NCBI RefSeq assembly: GCF_040892595.1
Contig: NZ_JBFRYB010000001.1
Span: 682,001 to 746,000 of the forward strand
Reading direction: 5' to 3'
DNA: 64,000 bases
From: Zhongshania sp. R06B22
GTDB lineage: Bacteria > Pseudomonadota > Gammaproteobacteria > Pseudomonadales > Spongiibacteraceae
The translations under genes were made by a program, and so were the position numbers. The notes beneath the pieces are model-generated. The model made no database searches. It saw only the letters and a list, made by a program, of their open reading frames with translations, and was not told the DNA's origin. Below, one piece after another: positions 8,988 to 19,402 of the stretch (positions within the stretch are counted from its first letter, which is position 1; the number at the start of each line of letters is the position of its first letter).

Positions 8988-9485
8988 TTAGTTCGTCGGC
9001 CGATAAACCGTAATGTTGATGCTGTCTTCCGAGAGCGTTTTGCTGTTCTGGTCAATGAGGGTGGCCTTAATACGACGTTGGCCGCGGGGAAGTCGTGGAA
9101 TGGCGGTGCTCATTGATGTCGATGTGCTGAGAACTTCACCGTCAAGACTGATACGTACTTGCTGACCTTTGCGAAGTGCTTGATCTGTAGAGGTGCTTAC
9201 GGTTATGCCGACTAGGCCATTGGCTATAATGGCGCCGTCGCTGGGGGAGTTTATGCGTATGGTATTGCGATCTAAATTCACGGCTTTCTTAGGTGTGCGC
9301 TTAGGTTCATCAATGTCTATTGCGGGTGTGGTGTTCAGTGTGGGGAGCGTGATTGGTTCTGCACTTTTGGGGGCTTTATCGGAATATACGGTGCGGCCGT
9401 TGTCATCGGTATAGCGATAGATTTCCGCATGTAGGGCCTGCGAGCATAAAGCAAAAATACAGCTTAAAACGAGTATGCCGCGCAT
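8988..9485 (-). CDS. DUF4124 domain-containing periplasmic protein
   Basis: 165 residues. A signal peptide (1-20, ending ALHA) is followed by a DUF4124 motif, EIYRYTDDNGRTVYSDKAP, a short tryptophan-free version of the usual YKW...GxxxYSDxPP signature. The C-terminal half (about 75-160) looks like a beta-sandwich, possibly immunoglobulin-like. DUF4124 proteins often sit between glnA and ntrB in gammaproteobacteria; their function is unknown. It lies on the same strand as glnA, but a strong terminator separates them. Confidence 0.85.
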   Translation of the reverse strand: MRGILVLSCIFALCSQALHAEIYRYTDDNGRTVYSDKAPKSAEPITLPTLNTTPAIDIDEPKRTPKKAVNLDRNTIRINSPSDGAIIANGLVGITVSTSTDQALRKGQQVRISLDGEVLSTSTSMSTAIPRLPRGQRRIKATLIDQNSKTLSEDSINITVYRPTN

Positions 9486-9547
9486 AGTTGCTCCGGGGGT
9501 GATGGCTAGATTTAATGATGTGACTAGATTGAGTTTACTACAAGCAT

Positions 9548-9577
9548 AAAAAAACCCGCCATTGGCGGGTTTTTTTA
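9548..9577 (-). terminator. Rho-independent terminator after glnA
   Basis: The stem AAAACCCGCC / GGCGGGTTTT closes a three-base loop and is flanked by A and T runs, so it could work on both strands. It lies just past the glnA stop in the direction of transcription. Confidence 0.9.
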
Positions 9578-9592
9578 CAGTAGACGCAAGTG

Positions 9593-10999
9593 TTACACGC
9601 TGTAGTACATGTCGAACTCAACGGGGTGAGTTGTCATGGCTAGGCGCTCAACGTCTTGTGCTTTCAGTGCGATATAGGCGTCGATGGTATCGTCGTCAAA
9701 TACGCCGCCAGCGGTCAAGAACGAGCGGTCTGCATCTAGGGCTTGCAGTGCTTGATCTAAGCTAGAGGCAACGGTTGGAATTGCCGCTGCTTCTTCTGCT
9801 GGTAGATCGTAAAGATCTTTGTCAGCAGCATCGCCAGGGTGAATCTTGTTTTTGATGCCGTCTAGGCCAGCCATCAGCATAACCGCAAACGCAAGGTAAG
9901 GGTTTGCAGATGGATCTGGGAAGCGTACTTCTACACGACGTGCTTTCGGGTTTGGTACAAACGGAATACGGATTGACGCAGAGCGGTTACGCGCTGAGTA
10001 AGCCAGCATAACAGGTGCTTCAAAGCCGGGAACCAAGCGCTTATACGAGTTAGTAGATGCGTTGGTGAAAGCGTTGATAGCGCGAGCGTGCTTGATGATA
10101 CCGCCGATGTAGAACAGTGCAGTTTCAGACAGGCCGCCGTAAACGTCGCCAGCAAACAGGTTTGTGCCGTCTTTGCTCAGAGACATATGAACATGCATGC
10201 CGCTGCCGTTATCGCCAACAATCGGCTTGGGCATAAAGGTTGCCGTTTTGCCATAGGCGTGGGCTACATTGTGCACGCAGTACTTGAGGATCTGTACTTC
10301 GTCAGCTTTCTTAACGCAGGTGTTTGGACCAACGCCGATTTCACACTGACCGGCAGTACCCACTTCGTGGTGATGTACTTCAATAGTCAGGCCCATATCG
10401 GTCATGGCATTACACATGGCGCCACGCAGGTCGTGCAGGCTGTCTACTGGTGGCACTGGGAAGTAGCCGCCTTTAACGCCAGGGCGGTGACCCGTGTTGC
10501 CTTCTTCAAAGTTGTCGCCAGATTTCCATGCCGCTTCGTCAGACGCAATAGAGTAGCTCGCGCCTTCCATTGCGATCTTCCACTTAACGTCGTCGAAAAC
10601 GAAGAACTCTGGCTCAGGGCCAAACAGTGCGTTGTCAGCAATGCCGCTTGCGCGCATATAGTCTTCAGCGCGCTGGGCGATAGAGCGTGGATCGCGGTTA
10701 TAGCCCTGCATAGTCGTAGGTTCGACGATGTTGCAACGGATGATAATGGTGGATTCTTCGGTAAATGGGTCTAAGACAGAAGCATTGTCATCTGGCATGA
10801 GAATCATGTCTGATTCGTTAATGCCTTTCCAGCCGGCGATTGACGAACCATCAAACATTTTGCCGTCTTCAAAAAAACCGGCGTCAATATCGGTGGCCGG
10901 AATGGTGACGTGCTGTTCTTTGCCTATAGTGTCGGTGAAGCGCATGTCTGCCCATTTCACGTCGTTGTCGGCGATTAACTTCAGAGTGTTCTCTGACAT
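9593..10999 (-). CDS. glnA: Glutamine synthetase type I
   Basis: 468 residues, the length of GSI-beta dodecameric enzymes. It condenses ammonia with glutamate using ATP. Visible signatures are [12 protein letters not shown], the ATP-binding [14 protein letters not shown] segment, the glutamate-binding NRSASIRIP segment, and [10 protein letters not shown], which contains the conserved adenylylation tyrosine used for GlnE control. A GGAGG-like ribosome site precedes the ATG. NtrBC lie downstream on the same strand after the DUF4124 gene. Confidence 0.98.
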   Translation of the reverse strand: MSENTLKLIADNDVKWADMRFTDTIGKEQHVTIPATDIDAGFFEDGKMFDGSSIAGWKGINESDMILMPDDNASVLDPFTEESTIIIRCNIVEPTTMQGYNRDPRSIAQRAEDYMRASGIADNALFGPEPEFFVFDDVKWKIAMEGASYSIASDEAAWKSGDNFEEGNTGHRPGVKGGYFPVPPVDSLHDLRGAMCNAMTDMGLTIEVHHHEVGTAGQCEIGVGPNTCVKKADEVQILKYCVHNVAHAYGKTATFMPKPIVGDNGSGMHVHMSLSKDGTNLFAGDVYGGLSETALFYIGGIIKHARAINAFTNASTNSYKRLVPGFEAPVMLAYSARNRSASIRIPFVPNPKARRVEVRFPDPSANPYLAFAVMLMAGLDGIKNKIHPGDAADKDLYDLPAEEAAAIPTVASSLDQALQALDADRSFLTAGGVFDDDTIDAYIALKAQDVERLAMTTHPVEFDMYYSV

Positions 11000-11328
11000 T
11001 ATGTACGTCCTCCAGATAGAGAGAGTCTGTTAAAAGTTCGGCAGGGCCGAATTGCTGGTGATTATATTCGAAGCGTATTGTGCCGCATAGTAGAGCGGCG
11101 TGGGAACCGAAAAAGCGATATATATGCGGTTTAATTGTGCTAAAGGATGGAGTTTTCGGGTCATCTTGCTCTATCCGTGATTAAAGATTGTGCGTCGCCG
11201 CCCAAAAAGCGAGTCATTTCGGTGCGCAAGCTGGTTTTGTGTTCTTTTTTGGTGCGCTCCATTCTTTGGGCTGCACCGCGAGCGGTGGGCCGCTATAATA
11301 CCCGCCCATTTATTCGCGCGGCCTTTTA

Positions 11329-12783
11329 ATGAAGTTTATCGTCAAGCTGTTTCCTGAAATTATCGTCAAAAGTAAGCCTGTGCGGAGGAAATTTACCCGT
11401 CAGCTTCGCGACAACCTCCGCAAATTACTTATGCAGCTGGATCCAGCAGTGGTCGTTGTTCGTGAGTGGGACCGCATAAGCTTGGAAACTGATAGTACCG
11501 ACCCCGTCGTGCTCCAGGGTTTTGTGACGGTATTATGCCAAACACCGGGCATTGCTCACGTTATTGAAGTGGCTGAATACCCCTTAGTCGACCTGCATGA
11601 TGTGTATGAAAAAACCCGCGATGCCTTAGGCGATAGCCTGCGAGGTAAGCGGTTTGTGGTTCGTTGCAAGCGCTCAGGCGAACATGATTTTAGCTCAGGC
11701 GAAGTCGAGCGCTACGTCGGCGGTGGCTTGAATCAGCATCTTGAGTCGGCGGGTGTCGATTTGCATAATCCTGACGTCACGGTGCGAATTGAGATACGAG
11801 ACCAGCAGTTATACATCGTTAATCGTCGTATAAAAGGCTTGGGTGGCTACCCCATGGGCTCTGTTGATGCGGTGATGTCTCTTATCTCCGGCGGCTTTGA
11901 TTCTACCGTGTCTAGCTATATGACGATGAAGCGCGGTGTTCGTACCCATTTTTGCTTTTTTAACCTGGGTGGTCGCGAACACGAGGTGGGTGTTAAGGAG
12001 GTGGCACTGTATTTGTGGCTTAAATATGGGGCTTCGCATCGCGTTAAGTTTGTCACTGTGCCGTTTGAGGATGTTGTTGCCGAGATTCTGAAGAATGTCG
12101 AAAACTCACAAATGGGTGTCATTCTTAAACGCATGATGTTGCGCGCGGCGTCTGAAGTTGCAGCTCAGCTTGAAGTCCCGGCACTGGTCACTGGTGAGGC
12201 GATTGCGCAGGTTTCCAGTCAAACGCTGCAAAACCTATCCGTTATTGATCAAGTTACCGACACCCTGGTGCTAAGACCGTTAATTACCATGGACAAGCTC
12301 GATATAATTAAAATTGCTGCGCAAATTGGCACTGAAGACTTTGCCGCGAATATGCCTGAATATTGCGGTGTTATATCTGTGAGACCGACGATCCGTGCAA
12401 GGCCGGACAAGATTGCAGCACAGGAAGGAAAGTTCGATTTTGCAGTGTTAGAGCGGGCGATAGCCGCCGCAGATTTTATTAATATTGATCAGCTGGCGGA
12501 CGAAGACAGAACGGCGGTTGATGTTGAAACACTGCCCATTCCATTGCCTGACTCGGTGATATTGGATGTGAGGCACCCCGATGAGGTTGATCGCAAACCG
12601 TTGAAATTGCCCGGTGGGGAATTGCAAACAGTGCCGTTTTACGAGCTCCACCGTCGCTTCGCCGACTTAGATCAAACGCGAACTTACCTGCTTTACTGCG
12701 AGAAAGGTGTAATGAGCCGCTTGCATGCCTCGCATTTGATTGAGCAGGGTTTTACTAATGTGAAGGTATATCGTCCGTCATGA
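11329..12783 (+). CDS. thiI: tRNA 4-thiouridine sulfurtransferase ThiI with rhodanese domain
   Basis: 484 residues. An N-terminal ferredoxin-like/THUMP region (about 1-165) is followed by a PP-loop ATP pyrophosphatase domain (SGGFDSTVSS near 188) and a C-terminal rhodanese domain (about 400-484) with the persulfide cysteine in LLYCEKGVMSR. It makes 4-thiouridine at tRNA position 8. The rhodanese extension marks the enterobacterial type that also supplies sulfur for thiamin thiazole. It is divergent from glnA across about 330 bases and overlaps the thioesterase gene by four bases. Confidence 0.96.
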   Translation: MKFIVKLFPEIIVKSKPVRRKFTRQLRDNLRKLLMQLDPAVVVVREWDRISLETDSTDPVVLQGFVTVLCQTPGIAHVIEVAEYPLVDLHDVYEKTRDALGDSLRGKRFVVRCKRSGEHDFSSGEVERYVGGGLNQHLESAGVDLHNPDVTVRIEIRDQQLYIVNRRIKGLGGYPMGSVDAVMSLISGGFDSTVSSYMTMKRGVRTHFCFFNLGGREHEVGVKEVALYLWLKYGASHRVKFVTVPFEDVVAEILKNVENSQMGVILKRMMLRAASEVAAQLEVPALVTGEAIAQVSSQTLQNLSVIDQVTDTLVLRPLITMDKLDIIKIAAQIGTEDFAANMPEYCGVISVRPTIRARPDKIAAQEGKFDFAVLERAIAAADFINIDQLADEDRTAVDVETLPIPLPDSVILDVRHPDEVDRKPLKLPGGELQTVPFYELHRRFADLDQTRTYLLYCEKGVMSRLHASHLIEQGFTNVKVYRPS

Positions 12784-13211
12784 GAGAAGTAGCTATTACT
12801 ACCCCGCCATTATTTAGTGTTTTGATTTCGCCGCGCTGGGGGGATCAAGACAGTATGGGCCATATAAATCACGTTCAGTATTTCCGGTATTTAGAAGAGG
12901 CTCGGGTTCAGTGGATGTTGGATACTGGCTTTGGCGTGGGCAGCGGCAATGAGTTATCTGGAATGCTTGTAGCGGCCATCGGTTTGAATTTCCGCAAAGA
13001 GTGGCACCACGATAAGCGCCTGTGCGCAAAAGCGTGGGTGACTCATATTGGCAATAGCAGTTTTCGCTTATTGCAGCGTCTGTATTCCGAAGACGGCAGT
13101 GAAGTGGTTGCTGAGGGCGAAATAAGCTTGGTGTGTATTGATGGCGAGCATCGTCCGACACCAATAGCGGATAAGGAGCGCAGTCGCTTGCAGGCCTGCG
13201 CTCTGGACTAG
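12780..13211 (+). CDS. Acyl-CoA thioesterase, 4-hydroxybenzoyl-CoA thioesterase-like hotdog protein
   Basis: 143 residues with one hotdog fold. The motif RWGDQDSMGHINHVQYFRYLEEAR carries the usual active-site Asp (split here by position, D near 22) and the HINH segment of YbgC/FcbC-like thioesterases. It should hydrolyse an acyl-CoA; the substrate cannot be read from sequence. The ATG overlaps the thiI stop (ATGA), so it is translationally coupled, and it converges with the next minus-strand gene five bases on. Confidence 0.87.
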   Translation: MREVAITTPPLFSVLISPRWGDQDSMGHINHVQYFRYLEEARVQWMLDTGFGVGSGNELSGMLVAAIGLNFRKEWHHDKRLCAKAWVTHIGNSSFRLLQRLYSEDGSEVVAEGEISLVCIDGEHRPTPIADKERSRLQACALD

Positions 13212-13216
13212 TGGAT

Positions 13217-13660
13217 TTACTCGGTGGCCGGTTTACCTAGGTTCAGGTTGTAGTATTTAAAATGCTGGCCCTCCAGCGTAAGGGTTGCCGTCATGATGGC
13301 GCTGCCGTGCTCAAAGCGCACATTGCTGCTGTAGCTCAATTTTGGTGGATGATTGAGAATCGACAAGGCGCCGCTCAAGCGCGAGAACAGCGGCTCATCC
13401 ATACTTTCGAACGCTCCCAAATGCCGGTAACTTGCAGTCAGCTCTTGCAATTGTTCCTCGCTGACCTGTTCTAGGGTTTCTTTGCCCAACTCTGCTTGCA
13501 GGTCGTTGACGTCCCAGCTTGAAATTTTTGCTAGAGAGGCTGCTAAGTAGCGATCGGCATTCACCTTATAATGGGCTTCGACCTCTCCGCTGTAATAATA
13601 AAGACCGCCGAAGCCGAGCAGGCCAGAAATAACAAATACGTTCACGGTGATATTGCGCAC
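13217..13660 (-). CDS. Small membrane-anchored protein of unknown function
   Basis: 147 residues. One N-terminal membrane segment or uncleaved signal (7-24) is followed by a soluble periplasmic part with no motif I recognise. It starts 14 bases after the transporter gene on the same strand and is probably cotranscribed with it. An accessory role is possible but unsupported. Confidence 0.7.
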   Translation of the reverse strand: MRNITVNVFVISGLLGFGGLYYYSGEVEAHYKVNADRYLAASLAKISSWDVNDLQAELGKETLEQVSEEQLQELTASYRHLGAFESMDEPLFSRLSGALSILNHPPKLSYSSNVRFEHGSAIMTATLTLEGQHFKYYNLNLGKPATE

Positions 13661-13674
13661 AGATTAAATCCTGT

Positions 13675-14985
13675 TTAGATAAGTTTAAGGCTGTTTAAAA
13701 ATACAAGAATTATACCGATAGGGGCAAAATAGCGAAGCACAAACCACCAGCTTTTAAAAAGTATACCGCTGCCCATGCCGACTTCCTCGGTAACGGTGTT
13801 GCGGGGAAGCGCTCTACCCACAAAGATCGCGATCATAAGCCCGCCAAGCGGCAGCATAATGTTGGCGGTTAGGTAGTCTAGGGCATCGAAAACCTCGCCG
13901 TAGTAAATACAGGCGATGCCGCCTAGCCAGGCGAGGCCGGTAAAGCTGAACGTCGATATAGGCCGCTTGATGCCATATTTTTCCAGCCACGCGACACCCG
14001 GTTCTATTAATGAAATTGACGAACTCAAAGCAGCAATACTGACTAGCGCAAAGAAGATGGTTCCAAAAAATTGACCACCAACCATATTCGAGAACGCTAT
14101 GGGCAAGGTCACAAACATCAGGCCGGGCCCCTGGCCGGGGGTTAGATCATTGGCAAAGACCAGCGGGAACATGGCCATGCCTGCGACGAGGGCAATTACT
14201 GTATCGAGTGCAGCTATGGTTAATACGGTTTTGCCAATCGACGCTTTTCCTGGGAAGTACGCCCCATAGGCCATGATCGCTCCCATGCCCAGGCTCAGGG
14301 TAAAGAAGGCATGACCCATCGCCACTAACACGGCTTCGCTGGTGAGCTTGCTAAAGTCCGTATCGAACATAAAGTGCAGGCCGGCGCTAAAATCGCCGTT
14401 AAACCAGCTGTAGCCTAATAGAAGTAGCAAGAAGCCGAAGAGTATCGGCATCAATATATCGACCGATTTACCAATGCCATTAGTTACGCCAACAGCAACA
14501 ATTGAGCCTGTAATAAGGCAGAAGATGCTGTGCCACAGTAATTGCTCAGAGGGATTGTTTAGCAGCTGTGAGAAGTTTTGTTCTATTGATGCAGTGGAGG
14601 CTTGGTAGTAGCTACCACTAATACTTTGGGCAACATAATCCAGCGCCCAGCCGGCTACTACGCTGTAAAACATCATAATCATTAAGCCGGCTAAAATGCC
14701 AATAGCGCCGACGGCTCCCCAGTTACCGCTTTTGCCAGCAGATTTACCCATCTTGCTCATGCTGTGGACGGGATCGCTGCGGCCTGACCTGCCGACCATG
14801 ATTTCTGCAATCATCACCGGAATGCCGATAAGTAAAATACAGCCCAGATACACAAGCACAAAAGCACCGCCGCCATATTCGCCGGTGATATAGGGAAACT
14901 TCCAAATATTGCCTAGCCCGACGGCGGAGCCTGTGGCGGCAAGAATAAAGGTCCAGCGGCTTTTCCATGTGACATTGGTGGTCAT
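13675..14985 (-). CDS. Sodium-dependent transporter, NSS/SNF family
   Basis: 436 residues from the ATG at 14985. The 24 extra codons of a longer frame are not membrane-like, and family members start with a motif such as WKSRWTFILAATGSAVGLGN. The glycine-rich unwound TM1 (GSAVGLGNIWKFPY) is the sodium- and substrate-binding hallmark of the LeuT family, and about eleven to twelve hydrophobic segments follow. It likely imports an amino acid or related solute with Na+, fitting a marine habitat. The substrate is not deducible. Confidence 0.92.
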   Translation of the reverse strand: MTTNVTWKSRWTFILAATGSAVGLGNIWKFPYITGEYGGGAFVLVYLGCILLIGIPVMIAEIMVGRSGRSDPVHSMSKMGKSAGKSGNWGAVGAIGILAGLMIMMFYSVVAGWALDYVAQSISGSYYQASTASIEQNFSQLLNNPSEQLLWHSIFCLITGSIVAVGVTNGIGKSVDILMPILFGFLLLLLGYSWFNGDFSAGLHFMFDTDFSKLTSEAVLVAMGHAFFTLSLGMGAIMAYGAYFPGKASIGKTVLTIAALDTVIALVAGMAMFPLVFANDLTPGQGPGLMFVTLPIAFSNMVGGQFFGTIFFALVSIAALSSSISLIEPGVAWLEKYGIKRPISTFSFTGLAWLGGIACIYYGEVFDALDYLTANIMLPLGGLMIAIFVGRALPRNTVTEEVGMGSGILFKSWWFVLRYFAPIGIILVFLNSLKLI

Positions 14986-15186
14986 CGTGTTCAGTGTCTC
15001 TGGTGGAAAGGTTATTGGCTTGGTTTTGATTGTAACGGCTATCGGAGATATGCCCAAGCGGCAAACTTTGTTGTTTTATTGTGGTAATAGTTGTTTAGCG
15101 TGAATATAAATTGATCAGTTGCTGCTATGAAGGGCAGGGCTGTTGTATAATTCGCGACCATTTTATTCAACGACGAATTTCATTCC

Positions 15187-16998
15187 ATGATTGATACGCT
15201 GCGCAATATCGCCATTATCGCCCACGTTGACCACGGTAAAACCACATTGGTGGATAAACTGTTGAGTCAGTCGGGAACCCTTGACCGCCGCAACCAAGAT
15301 TCCGAGCGGATCATGGACTCCAACGACCAGGAGAAAGAGCGCGGTATTACTATCCTTGCAAAAAATACCGCCATCGAGTGGAACGGCTACCGTATCAATA
15401 TTGTTGATACCCCTGGCCACGCCGACTTTGGTGGTGAAGTAGAACGCGTCCTGTCGATGGTCGATAGCGTTTTGCTGCTAGTTGATGCGGTTGACGGCCC
15501 TATGCCGCAAACCCGCTTCGTAACCCAAAAGGCGTTCGAGCAAGGCTTGAACCCCATTGTGGTTGTGAACAAAGTTGACCGTCCAGGCGCGCGCCCTGAC
15601 TGGGTTGTTGATCAGGTGTTCGACCTGTTCGACCGTTTAGGTGCGACTGACGAACAGCTAGACTTCCCCATTATGTTTGCATCCGCAATCAATGGTGTTG
15701 CTGGTCTGGATCATGAAAACCTTGCTGAAGACATGACCCCCTTATTCCAAATGATCGTCGATAAAGTGCCTACGCCAGAAGTTGATGCTGAAGGCCCGCT
15801 GCAAATGCAAATTTCGGCGCTCGACTACAATAGCTATGTTGGTGTAATCGGTGTTGGTCGTATTACCCGCGGCACTATGAAAGCCAATGACCAGTTGGTT
15901 GTGGTGGGTGCAAACGGTAAAGCTCGCAAGTGTAAATTGCTGAGCGTGATGGGCTATTACGGCCTTGAGCGAGTTGAAGTGCCTGAAGGTAAGGCGGGTG
16001 AAATCGTTTGTGTTACGGGTATCGAAGGCCTGAATATCTCCGACACACTTTGTGCCCCAAGCCATCCTGAAGCAATGCCGCCACTGAGCGTTGATGAGCC
16101 TACCGTTAGCATGACTTTCCAAGTAAACGACTCACCGTTTGCTGGTAAAGAAGGTAAGTTTGTTACATCGCGGAATATCCGCGATCGCTTAGATCAAGAA
16201 TTGATCCACAACGTTGCATTGCGCGTTGAGCCAGGTGAAACCCCAGACAAGTTTAAAGTATCTGGTCGTGGTGAATTGCATCTTTCAGTATTGATTGAAA
16301 CCATGCGTCGCGAAGGTTTCGAGATGGGTGTGTCTCGCCCAGAAGTAGTGCAAAGAGAAGTTGACGGCGTTATTCAAGAACCATTTGAACACGTTGTGAT
16401 TGATGTTGAAGAGCAGCACCAAGGCTCGGTTATGGAAGAGCTTGGTTTGCGTAAAGCCGAGCTGAGCAATATGGAGCCCGACGGCAAAGGTCGCGTTAAG
16501 CTTGAGTTTATGGCTCCGGCACGTGGCTTAATCGGCTTCCGTGGTCACTTCCTGACGATGACTTCTGGTAGCGGTATTATGACTACCGTTTTCGATCACT
16601 ACGGCGAAGTGAAAGGCGGCGAGTTAGCTGGCCGTCAGAATGGCGTAATGGTGTCGATGGTTGGTGGTAAAACACTGAGCTATGGTTTGTTCAACCTGCA
16701 GGACCGCGGTCGTTTGTTTATGGGCCACGCAGCTGAAGTGTATGAAGGTCAAATCATTGGTCTTCATAACCGCAACAACGATTTGGTGGTTAACCCTACT
16801 CGGGCTAAGCAGCTAACCAACGTTCGCGCCTCTGGTACTGATGAAGCGCTGACCTTGTCGCCGCACATCAAGCATACCTTGGAGCAAGCGCTGGAATTCA
16901 TTGAAGATGATGAATTGGTGGAAGTAACACCTAAGAGTATTCGTCTGCGTAAGAAGTTACTGAAAGAGAATGAGCGCAAGCGCGCTCCTAAGTCTTAA
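15187..16998 (+). CDS. typA: Ribosome-associated translational GTPase TypA/BipA
   Basis: 603 residues. G-domain motifs are [10 protein letters not shown] (G1, near 12-21), DTPGH (G3) and NKVD (G4). EF-G-like domains and the BipA-specific C-terminal domain follow ([15 protein letters not shown]). It is a ribosome-binding GTPase involved in 50S assembly and stress or cold growth. A TATAAT box at 15146-15151 may be its -10. A strong terminator follows. Confidence 0.97.
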   Translation: MIDTLRNIAIIAHVDHGKTTLVDKLLSQSGTLDRRNQDSERIMDSNDQEKERGITILAKNTAIEWNGYRINIVDTPGHADFGGEVERVLSMVDSVLLLVDAVDGPMPQTRFVTQKAFEQGLNPIVVVNKVDRPGARPDWVVDQVFDLFDRLGATDEQLDFPIMFASAINGVAGLDHENLAEDMTPLFQMIVDKVPTPEVDAEGPLQMQISALDYNSYVGVIGVGRITRGTMKANDQLVVVGANGKARKCKLLSVMGYYGLERVEVPEGKAGEIVCVTGIEGLNISDTLCAPSHPEAMPPLSVDEPTVSMTFQVNDSPFAGKEGKFVTSRNIRDRLDQELIHNVALRVEPGETPDKFKVSGRGELHLSVLIETMRREGFEMGVSRPEVVQREVDGVIQEPFEHVVIDVEEQHQGSVMEELGLRKAELSNMEPDGKGRVKLEFMAPARGLIGFRGHFLTMTSGSGIMTTVFDHYGEVKGGELAGRQNGVMVSMVGGKTLSYGLFNLQDRGRLFMGHAAEVYEGQIIGLHNRNNDLVVNPTRAKQLTNVRASGTDEALTLSPHIKHTLEQALEFIEDDELVEVTPKSIRLRKKLLKENERKRAPKS

Positions 16999-17012
16999 GT
17001 CAGTAAACGTCT

Positions 17013-17044
17013 CGGCGGCCGTTCAAGGCCGCCGATTTTATCTT
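17013..17044 (+). terminator. Rho-independent terminator after typA
   Basis: The 8-bp stem CGGCGGCC / GGCCGCCG with a six-base loop is followed by ATTTTATCTTTT. Confidence 0.85.
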
Positions 17045-17132
17045 TTCTACCCTCCCCTTCGATAGACTACTTACCGATACGCCGATGACTGCGCTACACT
17101 AAATAGGTGTATTTCTCACATTGGTCATCGCT

Positions 17133-18104
17133 ATGCTTACCTTGTTTCCCGATATTAAACCTTATCGTACTCATCTTTTGCCGGTCCAATCGCCGCATGT
17201 ATTGTATGTGGAGGAGTCGGGTAATCCAGATGGCATCCCGGTACTATTCGTTCATGGTGGACCAGGTGCAGGTTGCAGTCCCAGGGCGCGATGCTTCTTT
17301 GACCCTGAGCGCTACCGTATTGTCATTTTTGATCAGCGCGGTTCTGGGCGATCAGAGCCACATGCCTGTTTAGATCATAATACGACCCCCGCGCTGGTTG
17401 CCGACATGGAACTTATTCGTCAGCATCTCGATATTGAAAAATGGGTTTTGTTTGGCGGTTCTTGGGGCTCAACATTGAGTCTTGCCTATGCGCAGGAACA
17501 TGCTGATCGCGTGCAGGCGATGATTCTGCGAGGCATATTTCTGTGTCGTCCAAAAGAGTTGGAATGGTTTTATGGCGAGGGTGGTGCGAGCAAAATCTTC
17601 CCGGATTACTGGCAGGACTTTAACGACTGCGTTCTACCACGGGATGGCGAAAATCGGATTCAAGCCTATCATCGCGTGCTCCATGGCGAAAATGAGTTAG
17701 CCCGAATGTCGGCGGCCAAGGCTTGGTCGATATGGGAAGCCCGCTGTTCAACATTAAGGCCTCATCATGATGTTGCGGACCATTTAATGGATGCGCATAC
17801 CGCGGTGTCGATGTCGCATATCGAAACCCATTATTTTGTAAACAATGGGTTTATGGTGGAAAATCAGCTGCTAAATAATATGGCTGCGATAGAAAACATC
17901 CCGGGCATTATCGTGCATGGTCGTTACGATATGGTCTGCCCACTAGAGAGCGCGATGGAGCTTCATCATCATTGGCCAAGCTCTGAGCTGCATATTATTC
18001 GCGATGCCGGTCACTCCGCTTTTGAACCCAGTATTTCTGATGCCTTAATCAAGGCGGGCAATGATATTGCAGACTTACTTAGCAACGGTGAACTAAGCTA
18101 TTAA
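17133..18104 (+). CDS. pip: Prolyl aminopeptidase (proline iminopeptidase)
   Basis: 323 residues from the ATG at 17133; a TTG four codons upstream is a weaker start. It is an alpha/beta hydrolase of peptidase family S33 that removes N-terminal proline. The oxyanion motif HGGPGAG lies near 46, the nucleophile elbow GGSWGS near 109, and catalytic Asp and His are expected in GRYDMVCP and DAGHSAFEP. No signal peptide, so cytosolic. dtd follows on the same strand after about 70 bases. Confidence 0.94.
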   Translation: MLTLFPDIKPYRTHLLPVQSPHVLYVEESGNPDGIPVLFVHGGPGAGCSPRARCFFDPERYRIVIFDQRGSGRSEPHACLDHNTTPALVADMELIRQHLDIEKWVLFGGSWGSTLSLAYAQEHADRVQAMILRGIFLCRPKELEWFYGEGGASKIFPDYWQDFNDCVLPRDGENRIQAYHRVLHGENELARMSAAKAWSIWEARCSTLRPHHDVADHLMDAHTAVSMSHIETHYFVNNGFMVENQLLNNMAAIENIPGIIVHGRYDMVCPLESAMELHHHWPSSELHIIRDAGHSAFEPSISDALIKAGNDIADLLSNGELSY

Positions 18105-18171
18105 TGGTTTTGCTGGTTTGCGTACAAAGCTTGCGCTAGCGAGATTTTAGAAAGGGAAAAGAAGAGGGAAA

Positions 18172-18609
18172 ATGAAAGCATTACTACAGCGCGTGCGCTC
18201 CGCTAGCGTGGAGATAGATGGTCAATGTGTGGGTGCCATTGAGCAGGGCTTGTTGATTTTTCTTGGTTTAGAAAAACATGATGACGAAGCGGCAGCGGAA
18301 AAATTGATGGCGCGAATTTTGGCCTATCGAGTGTTTGCCGATGGCGAGGGTCGAATGAATAAATCGCTTTCTGATATTAATGGTGGGGTGTTACTTGTAT
18401 CGCAGTTCACTTTGGCGGCGGATACCAAAAAGGGACTGCGCCCTGGCTTTTCGACGGCAGCGGAACCTGCCCGAGCGGAGCAGCTATACGAGTTTGCGCT
18501 GGCTCACTTACGCAGTGTGCACGCTGCGGTGGCGAGCGGCCGCTTTGGTGGTGACATGCAAGTCAGTCTAGTTAATGATGGGCCAGTGACATTTATGCTG
18601 GAGGCATAA
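18172..18609 (+). CDS. dtd: D-aminoacyl-tRNA deacylase
   Basis: 145 residues, the standard DTD length. It hydrolyses D-aminoacyl-tRNAs (D-Tyr and others) and glycyl-tRNA-Ala. The catalytic SQFTL motif and the cross-subunit Gly-cis-Pro motif NDGPVTF near the end are intact. It begins MKALLQRVRSASVEIDG, as in the family. Confidence 0.97.
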   Translation: MKALLQRVRSASVEIDGQCVGAIEQGLLIFLGLEKHDDEAAAEKLMARILAYRVFADGEGRMNKSLSDINGGVLLVSQFTLAADTKKGLRPGFSTAAEPARAEQLYEFALAHLRSVHAAVASGRFGGDMQVSLVNDGPVTFMLEA

Positions 18610-18737
18610 CACAGCAAGATTTTAAAAAAGTTCACTATTTATTCTACATTGGTATTAATGCAAGAGACCAAGGTTTATAGGAACTGATTGCTCGAGCGCA
18701 GTCTAAATCGCTGTCCATACTACGGAGAGCGAAAATC

Positions 18738-19337
18738 ATGTTAAATAAGAAAACGATACTAATTGCTGCGGGTTTCACTAGCGCACTTGCTGCAGGGCCT
18801 TTGCTGGCAAAAGATTTTAGCTATACCTATGTTGAAGGTGGCTTTGCCGATGTCGAAATCGCCAATGACGATGCAGATCAGGTGTACCTTGGCGGTTCCT
18901 TGGCTTTAGATAAAAATATTTTTGTTCGCGGCTCACTCGGCAATCTTGACTACAATAGAAACCAAGAGTTCGACACCGTCACTATTGGTGTTGGCAGTGC
19001 AAGTAGAATGTCTGATCGCAGCGATTTAGTGGTGGCTTTGGATTATGGTTTTGCTGAGTCAGAAAGTACAAATCCGCTGTTAGATAATATAGATGTCGAC
19101 ACCTTAACGGGTAGCGTAATGTCACGTACGTGGCTCACTAATAACATCGAAGGTAACTTAAGCGCAGGTCTGGCTTATCAAGATGTTGATGGTGATTCTG
19201 ACTCGGGCGCGGTATTGGGTGCCGGTTTGCGGGTTTACTTTATTCCGCAGTTTTCGGTAGCGGCTAATATCAGCCGCAGTTTTGTCGGGGACTATGATAC
19301 GGATTCGGTAGGCATTAACGCTCGTTTACAGTTCTAA
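18738..19337 (+). CDS. Small outer-membrane beta-barrel protein
   Basis: 199 residues. A signal peptide (about 1-24, ending PLLA) is followed by alternating polar/apolar strands and a C-terminal Phe (NARLQF), the outer-membrane insertion signature. About eight strands fit an OmpA-like/porin-like barrel. The function is unknown. A GGAGAG ribosome site is present, and an upstream gap of about 130 bases suggests its own promoter. Confidence 0.85.
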   Translation: MLNKKTILIAAGFTSALAAGPLLAKDFSYTYVEGGFADVEIANDDADQVYLGGSLALDKNIFVRGSLGNLDYNRNQEFDTVTIGVGSASRMSDRSDLVVALDYGFAESESTNPLLDNIDVDTLTGSVMSRTWLTNNIEGNLSAGLAYQDVDGDSDSGAVLGAGLRVYFIPQFSVAANISRSFVGDYDTDSVGINARLQF

Positions 19338-19365
19338 GAACGTAAAAACCAGTAAAGTTGGTTTT

Positions 19366-19392
19366 AAAAAGGGCGCCTAGCGCCCTTTTTTT
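19366..19392. terminator. Bidirectional terminator between the barrel gene and aceK
   Basis: GGGCG/CGCCC with a five-base loop, flanked by A5 and T7, lies between two converging genes and can serve both. Confidence 0.88.
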
Positions 19393-19402
19393 GTGACCGT
19401 CT

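Noticed and set aside
10088-10774. 228-codon plus-strand frame within glnA
   Set aside because: It is antisense to a highly conserved enzyme gene; codon bias of glnA explains the open frame.
11000-11328. Sigma-54 promoter upstream of glnA
   Set aside because: A GGCACAATACGC element on the minus strand has GG and GC only ten bases apart instead of twelve, so it does not fit.
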